Assembly (NCBI RefSeq): GCF_038396675.1 | Contig: NC_088926.1 | Location: forward strand, 23,507,501 to 23,571,500 | Source: Hydra vulgaris | Taxonomy: Eukaryota; Cnidaria; Hydrozoa; Anthoathecata; Hydridae | Direction: 5' to 3' | Length of the DNA stretch: 64,000 nt | In this document: positions 1 to 12,379 of the stretch, one piece after another | Layout: each line of letters opens with the position of its first letter | Position numbering within the stretch: position 1 is the first letter of the stretch | Program-made: the position numbers and the translations under genes | Notes under the pieces: model-generated | Told to the model about the DNA's origin: nothing | What the model saw: the letters and a program-made list of their open reading frames with translations, nothing else | The model's database searches: none

Positions 1-701
<701 letters not shown>

Positions 702-724
702 AGGGCGTCCCAGCTGCCCTACAA
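702..724 (+). repeat. Candidate left terminus of a DNA transposon
   Basis: The sequence AGGGCGTCCCAGCTGCCCT is nearly self-complementary and begins exactly where the TA array ends. It has the look of a terminal inverted repeat. I did not find its partner on the far side of the gene at 987-3683, so the right end may be lost or have diverged. Confidence 0.4.
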
Positions 725-986
725 AACTCAAAATTTCGTCGTGGATAGCTGTTTAAGTTTTTGGTAAGGCTTTTGGGCCTAAAACAACGGCTATTAATTT
801 TTTTCTGCAATCTGTTTGCATACGAGTTAGCACAAGCAACATAAAGTTTGATACTGTAAAAAATATACATTTTTCGTAATAATATATTTTGAATATTTAT
901 TTTATCTTTGTTTAGTATTGATATTTAACAAGCTTTGATTTTATTTCAGATTACAAATGATTAATATATAATATTAATGTATCATA

Positions 987-3683
987 ATGGAAACTAGACA
1001 TAACGATCGTTATATAAAAATGATATTAGGGACCACTCCTGGTATCAACGATAAGGAAATCAAGGGACATAAACTACCAACAAAGAAGCAAGTAATTATT
1101 TGCCTGCTTGCAAACCTTAAGGGTTTAAACTTTAATGCTACATTATCTCTTACAATTGATAATGTTCTGAAGCATTATTTGAAGTCAAATATCTCCTCAA
1201 TAAGTGGAGGAAACGACATTGGCAAAATAATTAAAGAAGAATATAATGAATTTATGAAGTTAATGAAATACAATGAAAATCGAAGACATTTGGATAACCC
1301 AGGAATCACGAAATTTATGTCAACATTAGATACTACCTTGAAATTTTATAAGAAATCAGTTCTCCGAGATATGGAAGTTCAAAAACGACATAAAACAACA
1401 AAGGAAAAAAAATCCATCGATGCAGACATTGCTTTCATGCAAAGCATATTAACTGATACGAAAGCATCTTGTTAAGGAATTAACAAAACCCATTTAAAAG
1501 TTGTTGAGAAAATGCAGAAAGAACCTATGATAAAACTTTTCCCCAAAAAAGAGACCATTCGATAATGTTCAAAGAAACTGATAAGTTTGAGTTAACTAGT
1601 AGTTCTTGCGATGAATTGGTTGGGGAACCCAACTGGATGGGGGGCTGCTGGACCAGCTCGACCTGCTCTGAAATTGAACGGTGACGCATAAGGCAAATTA
1701 AACCTGGTGAACAAATATTTGTCTCACATGATATTCTTAAGAATTCAAATGTTATTGTCTGCAGTGTGAGGAATATCATTAGTAATACTAAGATGAATTT
1801 ATTCGTACATTTGATGATATCTGTCTGCAAAGGAGATGGTATAAAAATAAATTTAAGTTCCAGTTTAGCCCATCGATATCAAACATCAGTACTGCCCCAT
1901 ATTAGCCAACAAATAAAAAACAAATGGAATCCATCTCCAAAAATGGTGGTACTTTGGGACGGAAAACTAATGGCCTCCCTGGACTACGAAGACACCGATG
2001 ATCGTCTACCTGCTTTAGTATCGGGAGTAAATGGAACTAATATTCTTGGTGTGCTAGCTCTTCCAAGTTCAACCACAAAAACTAATCTGAAACATGGTAA
2101 CGTTGTCTCTGTTGCAATAAAAAATCTGCTTGTAGATTGGAAATGCGATAAAAACATCATAGGCATGGTCTTCGAAATAAGATTCTCGAATACAGGTTAG
2201 GCTTTAACATAGCAATTATTAATTAAATTTTGTGAAATGTTAGTAATTTATTAAATTCCAAATCAACAAATCATTTTTGCACAAACGCTAGGATTACAAA
2301 TAATGTGGAGAATTTACTAATGGACTAATTGTAAGGCTATTAGGTATAGTTTTATTAAAGAATTAATTAACTCACTCTTTACATCACAGGACAGCATACT
2401 GCAGCATGTGTCTGCCTGCAGAAAGAACTTGACCGCCACTTGTTGTGGTTTGCATGTCGCAGGCATGTAGAAGAAGTCATCCTTAACGACTACTGGGATT
2501 CATTAAATATAGAGGCTTCATCTGGTCCATACATTAAACTTTTTAAAAGGTAAGCCTAATGCTTTAATAACATCATTGAAAAAAAAGATTTTTTAAATTG
2601 ATTAAATAGACTTGCTTTAATCAGTGATAATGATTATAAATTGTTACAGATTCAAGAGCCACTACTTACAACTTCCACCAGTTAATAAAGCAAACTTTTA
2701 CTATGCTGAACTTCCTAGAGCAACTGAAAAGGAACAAGAAAGCTTAACAAATTGCCTCCGTGAATTCTTTGCGTTAGATTTCTTGAGGGGATTACAGAGA
2801 ACTTGTTGTACTCAGTCTGTTTTTATTATCTTTTCTGTATTTATAAAAGGATTCGAACCTCAGAAGTTTAGCATGAAGCACCTTGAAGCTTTGCACAAAG
2901 CAAGATGGATGGAAAAACTTCTGTACACTATGAAAAATTTCTTAGAGATAATTAAGCAGTTTCCCAATTCAGAAGTTGCAACCAAAAATCAAATTAAGAA
3001 ATTAGAACGTTTCTGTGTGTTTGCTGTGTGTCTACGTGGAATGGTGGATTAAATGCCTATTTGCAGCTGATGCCCCTGTCAACGATTTGATTTTAGTGAT
3101 GAAACTGAAACAGTTTGCATACCATGATTCTATAATTGCTGGCAAAGGAATAAAAGCCCTTAGCAGACATAGCTGGTATATGAATGAAGAGCTTTTTCCA
3201 TTGGCTCTTTTCTCACTAATGGTATCTGACAAAGACAAAAAGAGTATGAGGCTCTGGCTCCTCCGATTTGAAAGTACTGGAAGTGCTACAGATCGTGTTG
3301 GAGCATCCTTGGGAAAGCCTAATTTTAAACCAATTTCAGAGAAGATTAAGTCACTGAGTGATTTGATTGGCCCTGGATCAATGAGGTTTTTCCATATTGT
3401 GAATGCTCTCTATGAGTTTCTTCAAACACCAGCCATTAAATGGACAAAACTGGACAACTTTCTTGAACTGAAGACAATTGTTCAAAGTCTTTAAGTAGTC
3501 AACGAAGCTGCTGTAAGAGGAGTAAAGCTATGTCATGATTTCTTGGGTGAAACAATGGACAAAAAAAGGTTTCAAGATGTACTCCAAGTAGTTGAAAGTT
3601 CCCGAAAAATAGTTCCAGATCAGCGGAAACTATCATCTTGTTCTCAAGAGAAGTCGCAGTTCCTAGCACTGGATGATGATTGA
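987..3683 (+). pseudogene. Spliced orphan transposon-type gene, broken
   Basis: I recognise this only as a repeated protein family common in predicted proteins of cnidarians and some other animals, probably a transposase; its superfamily is not known to me. A first reading frame (987-1475, 162 codons, basic and helix-rich) is followed by a second frame (1565-2195, with one TGA near 1680) holding VVLWDGKLM and ending SNTG. Two introns fit perfectly. The first, 2196-2389, is phase 1 and joins SNT to GQHTAAC. The second, 2550-2649, is phase 2 and joins LFK to RFK. Exon 2 carries WFACRRH and SSGPYIKLFKR, the conserved heart of the family. Exon 3 shows a one-base frameshift near 3020 and a TAA at 3492, after which the frame continues to 3683. 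Retained introns show a DNA-level copy, not a retrocopy. It is very unlikely to make a full protein. Confidence 0.7.
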
Positions 3684-3921
3684 TAGTTAAATACATAAAT
3701 GAGATTTCAATATTTTTTAAAAAACAATGAACATTGTACACGATATTACATCTTTAATGGAAAATATTACGTTTTTTATCCTTTTATTTGTATTTTAGTC
3801 TGTAAAGATAAATATTCAATAATTTAACGTAATCTTCAATTTGATTGTGCTGGCTCAATTTTTTGAAAATCATAAAAACACATATATTTCCGGTGTATAT
3901 ATGATGAGTTGCAAAATTTTG
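3684..3921. other. AT-rich spacer, no gene seen
   Basis: Non-coding flank between the orphan gene and the next TA array. I see nothing specific in it. Confidence 0.5.
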
Positions 3922-4162
<241 letters not shown>

Positions 4163-4503
4163 AATGGAGTTATTAGCACTACAGTTTAATAGAAAGAAAA
4201 ATGATCAAAAAGATCATTTAAAAAAATTTAACCTAATATCTTTATTTTTGACCAAGTTATAGCTGTTTGTGCGGGACAACGTCCGGAATAGCGTTTTTGA
4301 GAAAATTAAAGCTGAAAATTTGCATAATTTAAAAATGTTATTAATTCAGTTTGATAAAGAAGTTAGTGGTTATTTTCTGTTTTTAAATGAATAATACAGT
4401 TTAGATTACGGGTACAAATTCTCACATCAAATAAATTTCAGTAACTTTTTAAAGAATAAAAATAGAAACATAACTGAAAAATCAAAAAGGTACCAACTCT
4501 TAA

Positions 4504-6786
4504 TTAAATACAAAACTTTGTATCTGATTTTCGATTGGTGCAAACTGGAGCTGTTTTTAGCATTTTATTTATATGTTCAACTTGTTTGCAGTAAGAACAT
4601 GTGGATGGCTTTGTTTTAACCGGAGGCAAACCCATCAAAAAATCTAGATTGCCAACCGTTTCTTGAACTGTTTTGCGAACATTTGGTGCTCTAACCTAAA
4701 AATAAAAAATAATTACAGATAATTAGTGATGTTTTCATTGTTCAAAGCCTAAATATTAAGTCAAATATACCCGTATTTTAATTCTCGTAATGATGGTAGG
4801 TTAAAAAAATAAAAAACCTGGGCAAATATTATCCTGTCGACTTGTGGCTTTGCACAAATTAAATCTTTCCCGCGTTCTGGGACAAAAATTCGGATGTTAT
4901 CGTAAAGATACCATTGTCTTTCTGGTGAGAAAAGTTTGGGTTGTAATATTTTTGCGGTGGTAATTTTTGAGATGAGTTGGTATTGCCATATTTAGAATTC
5001 TACATCCGCACTGTCCAAATCAATCTTACAAGTAATCACTCCAGGTTTATCAAAATGAAATGTGAAAGAGTGCCATTGCTTGATATTAGGAATCGTTTTA
5101 AAATTAGGTGAAAGCTGTTCTTGCCAAAGTTGGGACAAAAATTGAACCATTCTCGTCACCAACAATGACTAATTTATTCAATTTTGAAATTGGAGTGCTT
5201 GCTTATACCCATGCAGCAAACTCTTTGACCGAAGCTACTTCACTTCGCCGAAACTTGGATTTCAGAATCCCAAATCCTGCATCTGGAGAGAATTTCGTGA
5301 AACCGACAAGCAAAAATAGTTATTTTTTGGTTTAACCAAACAGCTACTCTCCAAGAGAAATGAATTACAATGCATTTCTCTTGGAGAGTAGCTGCATTGC
5401 AATGCTGTTTTTATTTTACTCTATGCAGTTGTCAGCAATACAGGGTATCTTTGATAGAACATTTATGTTCAGCAAGATAGTGATGAATCATACTCAAAAT
5501 ACAGTTTGCACCCTTTCCGGTTAACATGTTTTCAGGTATCACATAATTGTGCTGAACACAGGCCAATTCATTTGCGATAACAAAAATCCCAACTTTAAAA
5601 AGAGTTAAAAAATTGATAGGTCCAGGTTGATCTGGTAAGTTTAGTAGAATGATTTGCTGTGCATAGTTAAAAGAAATGTGTGAAATTTCATTTTTTTTTT
5701 GCCAGTTTGATACAATCATGATAAACGGAACGCTCTTTCTTAACTAACTTTAGATGTTTTAACATCTCAGTTATACGCTCTCGTTTGACTTCTACTTCTA
5801 GATAAACCATTTCAGACATTTTTATAGTGATATACTGACACACAATGCATAAGTCATGTATGCTTTTTTTTGTCTCCCTTGACGGAAGAAGCATCATCCG
5901 ATGATCTCTTATTCCTCTAGTTTTTCCGGGTAGAACTAGTGCATTGTTTTCAGCATAATTCATTATAAATTGAACAACTGCTGTGGCATCTACTTTTGTA
6001 CAAGTATTTTTGGGTTGTCTTCCAATATTGCCATGTCTACGAGGAGCAATTCCAAACTTAATGACTCGCCTGCGTAGTAGACGGAGACGTTTACGACCAA
6101 CCCCATGCAAAAACAGGAATGTTTTCAAAGATATCTTGTTTCCGTGAAACCGATAATCCATCAGTGTTTTTGATCGAAGTTCATTTTGATCTTCATAACA
6201 ATTACAACATATTAGCCTTTTACTCGTGTGGAGCAGAGCACTTAACTGGGCAACGATATTGAGATTTGGTTTGTTTTCATGTTCAAATATCCCATCAATC
6301 TCAAAATATTGTAGTCTGTATTCGCGTATTTTTGAATGTGAGATACAGCGCGCCATACAGTTTTTATCATTTACTTCTTGATTACATCCACAACCAGATT
6401 TTATAAGATTTTGTATTTTTTCAAATAACTGTGAGTAAAGTGAACGGAGAGGAATTATTGTCTAAATGGTGTTATCAAGAACAACAATGTCATTTTGGAT
6501 CGTCAGTTCATCCTGTAAAGTTGAAGCCAAAGGTGCATTCTCACTTATTGGTTCATCCTGCAAAGTCGAGGTTAAAGGTTGATTCTCATCTATCGCTGCT
6601 AGATGCTTGGTTATCAGATGAATCAGACATTAAAAAATCATCATCAAAATCATTTTCACGATCTCTTTATTCAAAGAAATCGTGCAGGGCATAGTTGATT
6701 TCTGATGGATCTAAACCATCAGCTCCACAACTGTTTAAAAGCTTTGCTATATCAGCATTTTTAGAAGTATTGGATTCACGATTCAT
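4504..6786 (-). pseudogene. Transposase-like protein of the 4128-7650 element
   Basis: Reading from 6786, an acidic, Ser-rich N-terminus (start MNRESNTSKN) runs into a Cys-rich motif SGCGCNQE near 6380-6390. A long clean frame follows (6356-5688, 222 codons) with RRHGNIGR, LPGKTRGIRDHRMMLLPS and a CxxC-type motif (CIVCQYI). After a frameshift near 5700 comes 5719-5432, with FNYAQQI, GPINFLT and GKGAN. Past a small inserted hairpin, LLVGFTKFSPDAGFG and RQWYLYDNIRIF are readable in pieces. A final intron (4696-4817) joins IIFAQ to VRAPNVRKT and the protein ends CTNRKSDTKFCI. The ADNC motif near 5430 probably marks an RNase H-fold catalytic strand. Several frameshifts and stops make it a pseudogene. 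I know the family from predicted proteins in cnidarians and insects but not its formal name. Confidence 0.78.
5341..5394. repeat. Perfect 22-bp hairpin inside transposase gene
   Basis: Arms 5341-5362 and 5373-5394 are exact reverse complements around a 10-base loop. The hairpin lies where the conserved protein sequence is interrupted, so one arm looks like an inverted copy of the other that arose after the gene decayed. Confidence 0.93.
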
Positions 6787-7615
6787 AATAACTAAAAATC
6801 ATCAATATTAAACGAGTCACTAAAATTAAATTTAACGTTCAATTTTAATGACTGAACTTTATTCTGCACCTAACGTGAGTCGGCTCTTATCGACTATTAA
6901 TACTAGCAGAAATTTCGCAACAAATAGTTGTTTGTTTGTTATAATTAATTTGATGCGGATAAACATCACTGTCATGCACTTCTATTTAAATACAAAAAAA
7001 CCGCAATGCATAGTTACATTTATGAATTAAGTGGGCTTATTAAGTCAGCATTTGAAATTAATTTGTTTCTAAAGTAGCATCTGTTAAAAGGAATTCTACA
7101 AAGAAAAGCATATTTAAAATTATTTCTTTACTTAATCTGATAATTGTCTTATCAATCAATAATTGTAGCTACTACGATTTAAAACATAACAAAAAATTTA
7201 ATAAAAAATTTGGTCACCATACTCGGTTTAAAGGGTTAATAAATAACATACAAATAAGTTATATTTTTCTATAACTTCTTAGGATTTTCAACGATTATTG
7301 ATCAAAAACAAAAAGTATTATATTCTGGCACGCTAAAACGTTAATAATACCGGATAAAAAAATAATTTACACGGAGTTCTTTACTTCAAGAGGAGAGAAC
7401 ATTATCAAAACAGTTCTGATGAAGAGTTAGTACCTTTTCCACATTTAAAAAAAATCCTTTTTTGCAACTACCAAAAAATTTTCTTCCCAAAAAAACACCT
7501 AATACGTTTTGTAATATGACTATAAAAAAAAAAGGCTATAAAAAAAAAACAATAATCTCGTTTTTGAATTTTTTGACCTGACTAAATATTTTGTCAAATA
7601 TCTCTGTAACTAGAA
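6787..7615. other. 5' flank of transposase gene inside the element
   Basis: AT-rich non-coding DNA between the presumed start codon and the right TIR. It should hold the promoter of the minus-strand gene, but no specific element could be identified. Confidence 0.5.
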
Positions 7616-7647
7616 ACTAAGACTTTATACCTTTTCCTGTGAGGCGC

Positions 7648-7650
<3 letters not shown>
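7616..7650 (-). repeat. Right TIR
   Basis: Inverted partner of 4128-4162; ends GAGGCGCCTC, then the TA array resumes. Confidence 0.88.
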
Positions 7651-7910
<260 letters not shown>

Positions 7911-7951
7911 CTATGCATACCTGCTTATATTAGATCCATAAGGGTAAAGCA

Positions 7952-8004
7952 GTAAATCACCTTCTTTCAGTTTACGCTTAGTGAACTGAAATAAGGTGAT
8001 TTAC
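7952..8004. repeat. Near-perfect hairpin
   Basis: Arms of 21 bp (starting GTAAATCACCTT) with one mismatch around an 11-base loop. Confidence 0.9.
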
Positions 8005-8059
8005 TTAGAGAGCCACAAATTTGTAAAATAATTTTTTTATATTTGTAAAATAATTTTTT

Positions 8060-8134
8060 CAAAAATTATAAACATGTAAAACTTGTGACCCTCTAAATTG
8101 AGGGGTCACAAGTTTTACATGTTCATAATTTTTG
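8060..8134. repeat. Long hairpin, about 34-bp arms
   Basis: Arms 8060-8094 and 8101-8134 contain ACATGTAAAACTTGTGACC and its complement, with about two mismatches and a short loop. Just upstream, AATTTGTAAAATAA is tandemly duplicated. Confidence 0.92.
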
Positions 8135-9045
8135 AAGGCTTAGAGATTGTAAAACAATTCTAAAAATTTATCGATGTATACAAATTTAGTTAAAATAAGC
8201 AAAAAAGTTATTTCTTGAACTTGTTGTTTTTCAGTCACATTTGGGGCAGGGGGGAAAAAATTAATAGCTTTTTGTTCCCAGCTTCCAATAATTGCAACTT
8301 TTTAAAAAGCATCATTATTTGACATAAGCATAAACATACAAATGTTTGGATTTTGATCCATATCATCTCCAACACCAAAAAATGCTGAATCCGTTACTGC
8401 CACAGATCTCATGATTCTGAAGAAAATTTGCTTCAGAAATCAGCGTTTAAACGCTGCAAATATACAATAAATATTTATATACGTATAAATTTTCAGCTTA
8501 CATCTAAAGAAAATAATTAAAATAATTTTTAAATATACTTTAAAGGCTCAGAGTTTACAGGTAGGTATCGGATCAAAATTATAATTATTAGAACCATTCA
8601 ATAACGAGAAAGCGAGAAAACAGTCGCCATAGATAGCTTCTTTAACCCACTCTTCTTTTTCTTTTTTAATGGTTCTCCACAAGAACTCTTTGAAGTAGGT
8701 TCTAAAGTTTCTCTAAGCTCATCACACGCTCTACATTTTCTTAAGCATATTTTACTGTCAGCACAGCAAAATTCAATATTTTATTACGGAATTTTTTTTC
8801 TTAAAGCAAGAAGTACGTTTCTTGTTTTAAGAAATAAATATCCTACCTTGCAATTTCTTTTTAAAAACAAGAAATATATTTCTAGTTTTGAGAAATAAAT
8901 TTCTTAAACTATGGGCAATAGATTTACGACTTTGCAGTGAGTTCTGATAAGTTGTTTGCAACTTTGAAAGATTTTAAAAGTTTTTGAATTCACTGTATCC
9001 AAAAAATCTAAGGGAGTCTCATCCGTTGGCATTTTTTTCATACTA
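8135..9045 (-). other. Non-coding stretch with two short coding-like islands
   Basis: Mostly AT-rich and featureless. Two minus-strand segments stay open and have protein-like composition. One, near 8420-8300, reads MRSVAVTDSAFFGVGDDM. The other, near 8770-8595, is Cys-rich, with CCADSKICLRKCRACDEL. Neither has a start, clear splice sites or a family I recognise, so they may be worn exon or transposon fragments. Confidence 0.25.
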
Positions 9046-10085
9046 TTGCTTAGAAAATTTACTTGTCAAATAGAAAGCATTTCGTCTACTACGGAGAAGA
9101 ATTGCTTACTATTGATCTTCGAAATAAAAACATTAATTGAAATAAAATGTAGTGTTCCACAGGGTTCTATCCTTGGTCCACTTCTTTTTTTAGTATACAT
9201 CAACGATCTAAATAAGGCCTCGAACCTTATGAGCTCCATGTTTGCAGACGATACCAATTTATTTTTATCAAACAAAGACATTAACAAACTTTTTTAATTA
9301 CGAATAAAGAACTTATACAAATTTCTAGTTTAAGAGCAATAAACTAACCTTAAATATTGACAAAACAAAGTGAATTATTTTTCACTCCTGAACAAAAAAA
9401 CGCTTTTTGCCAAATTATTTACCTAAACTTTATATTGATGAAGTAGAAATAAAAAAGATTCCGCTTTAAAATTCCTAGGTATTTATCTTGACGAAAATAT
9501 GACATGAAAAACTCATATTGATTATATATCAACAAAAGTTGAAAAAAGTATTGGAATCCTCTATAAGGCCAGAATTTATTTAAATAAAAATAATTTAAAA
9601 CAACTACTCATTTATTCATAGCTATATAAACTATGCAAATATTGCCTGGGAAAGTACAAATAAAAGTAAGTTGCAAAGTCTTTACTGCCATCATGAAACA
9701 TGCGGTGCGAATAATATATTTTTTAAATCGTTTTTCAAACTCAAAACTTTTATTCAAAGATATAAATGTATTAAACGTTTATGAACTTAACTTGTATAAT
9801 ACTTAATATTTTACGTTTTGTTGTATGAACAACACTTTATTAAATGTTATTAAAGATCTATTTACTTTAAAGTAAAGAATAAATACAGTTTGCGAAATAA
9901 TAACTATTTAAAAGAACCCTTTTGTTAAACAAAGTTTAATCATTTTTGTATAGATTATCTTATCTCTGGAATAAAATTGTTCAACCTAATTTAGATTCCT
10001 CTATCTCTTTTTCTGATTTTTAAAAACAAGTTAAAGAATATTATTTTTTCAACAGATAATATATTGAAATATTTTTGAGATATAT
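9046..10085 (+). pseudogene. LINE reverse transcriptase remnant (3' half)
   Basis: The reverse transcriptase block VPQGSILGPLLFLVYINDL and the catalytic-site block FADDTNLFLSN are intact at 9150-9280. Beyond a stop at 9295 the C-terminal part can be followed in broken frames. KFLGIYLDEN appears near 9470 and the usual VLNVYELNLYN stretch near 9765-9800. The N-terminal part of the polymerase and the endonuclease are missing, which is the usual 5' truncation of a non-LTR element. It resembles the minus-strand LINE at 12380-14650, and both are of the Jockey/CR1-like kind. No function is expected. Confidence 0.85.
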
Positions 10086-10187
10086 TTAACCATTTATTAT
10101 TTCAAATGTTTTGGCTTATCATTTTATTATAAACTGTAATATTTTATATTATAATTATATTTTAACTTTTATATGGTTCTGGCGACA

Positions 10188-10227
10188 AGATCGATATGAT
10201 CGATATGATCGATATGATCGATATGAT
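10188..10227 (+). repeat. 9-bp tandem repeat in LINE tail
   Basis: Four copies of GATCGATAT-type units follow TTCTGGCGACAA at the 3' end of the preceding LINE. Simple tandem tails of this sort mark the ends of CR1-like elements. Confidence 0.85.
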
Positions 10228-10307
10228 CTTCCTCCAGATTTCAAGTTTATATGTTTATACTACATGTAAATCATGACATAGTAAACGAAAAAAATATTAA
10301 AAATTAC

Positions 10308-10570
10308 CCAGTTGTCTGGTGAAATATACAACTGAAGACCTATTGGCTGGTCTTTATCAACAAAAATTGCTTTCAGAAGGATTTCAGCTTTATTTCAATC
10401 CGTTTTTACATCTTTTCGGACCTCCCTTTATTTTTAAAACAGAGCTTTTACCATTTTTATATTGTGATATCTGTTAAAAGATGCTAAGGCCCGCATGGTT
10501 TTATCATGTTTGAATTTAACCTCTACAGCAGCCTCATATTCATTATACATTTGCCAAAAGTCTCGTTAAT
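10308..10570 (-). other. Possible exon remnant
   Basis: On the minus strand one frame reads FWQMYNEYEAAVEVKFKHDK and continues to MVKALF. After stops and a shift it resumes as KAEILLKAIFVDKDQPIGLQ to SPDNW, followed directly by GTAATT, a plausible donor. The composition looks coding, but two or more disruptions and an unknown family make it a relic at best. Confidence 0.35.
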
Positions 10571-11039
10571 CTTAAAAGTGTAAATTAAAAATAATACAAT
10601 GTAGATAAAATAAGATTTAAACTGATGCTACTAAAAACTTACTACACTTAATTTTGAAAAAATAAAATCAAAGTGTTACATCTATTATTTTCATTTTTAC
10701 TATGTTTCTACTGATTTTAAGAAAAGTCAGAGGAAAAAAAAGTTGGTTTAGAGTTATTTTTTATGTATTTTACATCTGGCTTTAAAGCAAGTTTTTAAAC
10801 CAAGTTTGTAATTTGTTATTTTTATGACATATATTATTGTTAAATAATAAAACTAAAATATCAAAACCTATGAAATTAGGTTTTACTTTAAAAATTGCTG
10901 GTCAAAAACGACGATGCCCAGGAGAGAAAAATGTAGTCAGCTATACTATTGATTTCTTTGAGTATTTTATTACTCAGAATAAAAATTCCTGATTTTAGAG
11001 AAATGCAAATTCCGCAAGTTCTAAAAATCTCTCCCTGCT

Positions 11040-11069
11040 TGTAGCGTGACGTAGTTTATTGACGACCCT
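11040..11069 (-). repeat. Solo transposon terminus
   Basis: Reverse-complemented it reads AAGGGTCGTCAATAAACTAC then GTCACGCTACA. It resembles both ends of the MITE at 15503-15702 (AGGG..C..C.TAA..TACG.AACGC). The partner end was not found nearby. Confidence 0.45.
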
Positions 11070-11366
11070 TATACATTTTGTGTTTGCAAAAAGATATTTT
11101 AAAGTGAAGTTGTTTTATCGTTACCTTACTATTTTTTATTTACTATGGTTTTATGACATAAACAGTTAATTCACCGGCTTAACAGTTTTATCTACGGCTA
11201 CGGCTATGTGAAGCTCTCCGACATGACGGCAGGAGGTTATCAAGAATATCTGTCGGCCAGGAGGCTTAGCTAATCTTGTACAAACCTCTTTTAATTAACC
11301 AGGGATTGAAGTGAGTGAAATGTATAAGATCAAAAACATCCAACAAATTTCTAATTGCTGTGTGTT

Positions 11367-11467
11367 GGGCCTAAACGCTACTGTGTTTAAATACCACGTT
11401 TTTTTAATTTCATAACGAATTTGTGCGTTTTTAAAATACCACAGGGTTTGGGTTAGCGTTTAGGTCC
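11367..11467. repeat. Tiny element with 14-bp inverted ends
   Basis: Begins GGGCCTAAACGCTA and ends TAGCGTTTAGGTCC, one mismatch apart. At 101 bp it could be a minimal MITE or a chance quasi-palindrome. Confidence 0.5.
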
Positions 11468-12379
11468 TTTAGTATAGTGTAAAAAATTTTAAAAAAATTG
11501 TCTAAGATTTTTTAAACTAAAAACTATAGATAGTTTTAAAATTTTGTTTTTAATAAACAATAAAAACCAGGCAGTTAAAATTTTTTTAAATGCAATTCAG
11601 TGTTAAAAAGATGAGGAACAAATCTTGAAAAATGGAAAAATAATCTGTCGAACCGTTTTCATTTTTAATATTTTTGTTTATAAAGATTATAGAATGGGTA
11701 TAACTGATAATCCTAATAAAATAAGTTTCTTATTGAAAAGTAACTTACTAAAAGTTTCTTAAGATTTTTGGGCTTATATCTCATACATTCCATTCAATAA
11801 ATTACACAAAAACGAGCTTACCATTTATTTTCAATTTTAATTCCGGTCTTGTCATCCCTACGTGCATTGGATTTCGTTTTACAGGGATTATTTTTTTCCT
11901 GATCTTATTCTTAACTTTTACTTTTGCCGAATATTCAAAACATTTTCCATTTTCCGTTTTATATAAATAAAATCTAAATGAGCGGGGCTAAAAAAAGACT
12001 GTATTTGCCTTATCACTACGCCCCGACGTGATTTCATCAGCAAGCGTGTACAACCATTAAAATGTAAACATAAAATTACTTTGTACCATATAAAAAATAA
12101 ATACAAATTTTACAAGTATGTTAAGATCTGTTACTAATTTTAATCAAAAGAAAATCGTAATAAAAAATTAAAAATAAAAAATAATTACACGTAAAAACTA
12201 AAAGTAAGTTAATAGGATAATTTAAAGAAAACTTAAAATAAAGACCAGTTAGTAAGATATTTGTTAAAAAAAAATCAAAAATTAAAAAAAAAATTAAGAT
12301 TAAAAAAAAAAAAAAAAAAATCTTAAAAATAAATTAAAAAAATTAAAAAAAAAACAAAAAAAACCAGATAAAAAGAATC

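Larger units (their letters stand above)
10571..12379. other. AT-rich stretch with small repeat ends, no gene
   Basis: No convincing gene. It contains a transposon-end-like motif (11040-11069), a tiny TIR pair (11367-11467) and a locally GC-richer stretch at about 11180-11310 that I could not identify. From 12120 it becomes very A-rich, which is the 3' tail side of the minus-strand LINE that follows. Confidence 0.5.

Noticed and set aside
5108..5335. 75-codon plus-strand frame
   Set aside because: The minus strand here reads LLVGFTKFSPDAGFG, a conserved block of the transposase, so the plus frame is its shadow.
6431..6694. 87-codon plus-strand frame
   Set aside because: Antisense to the acidic N-terminus of the minus-strand transposase.
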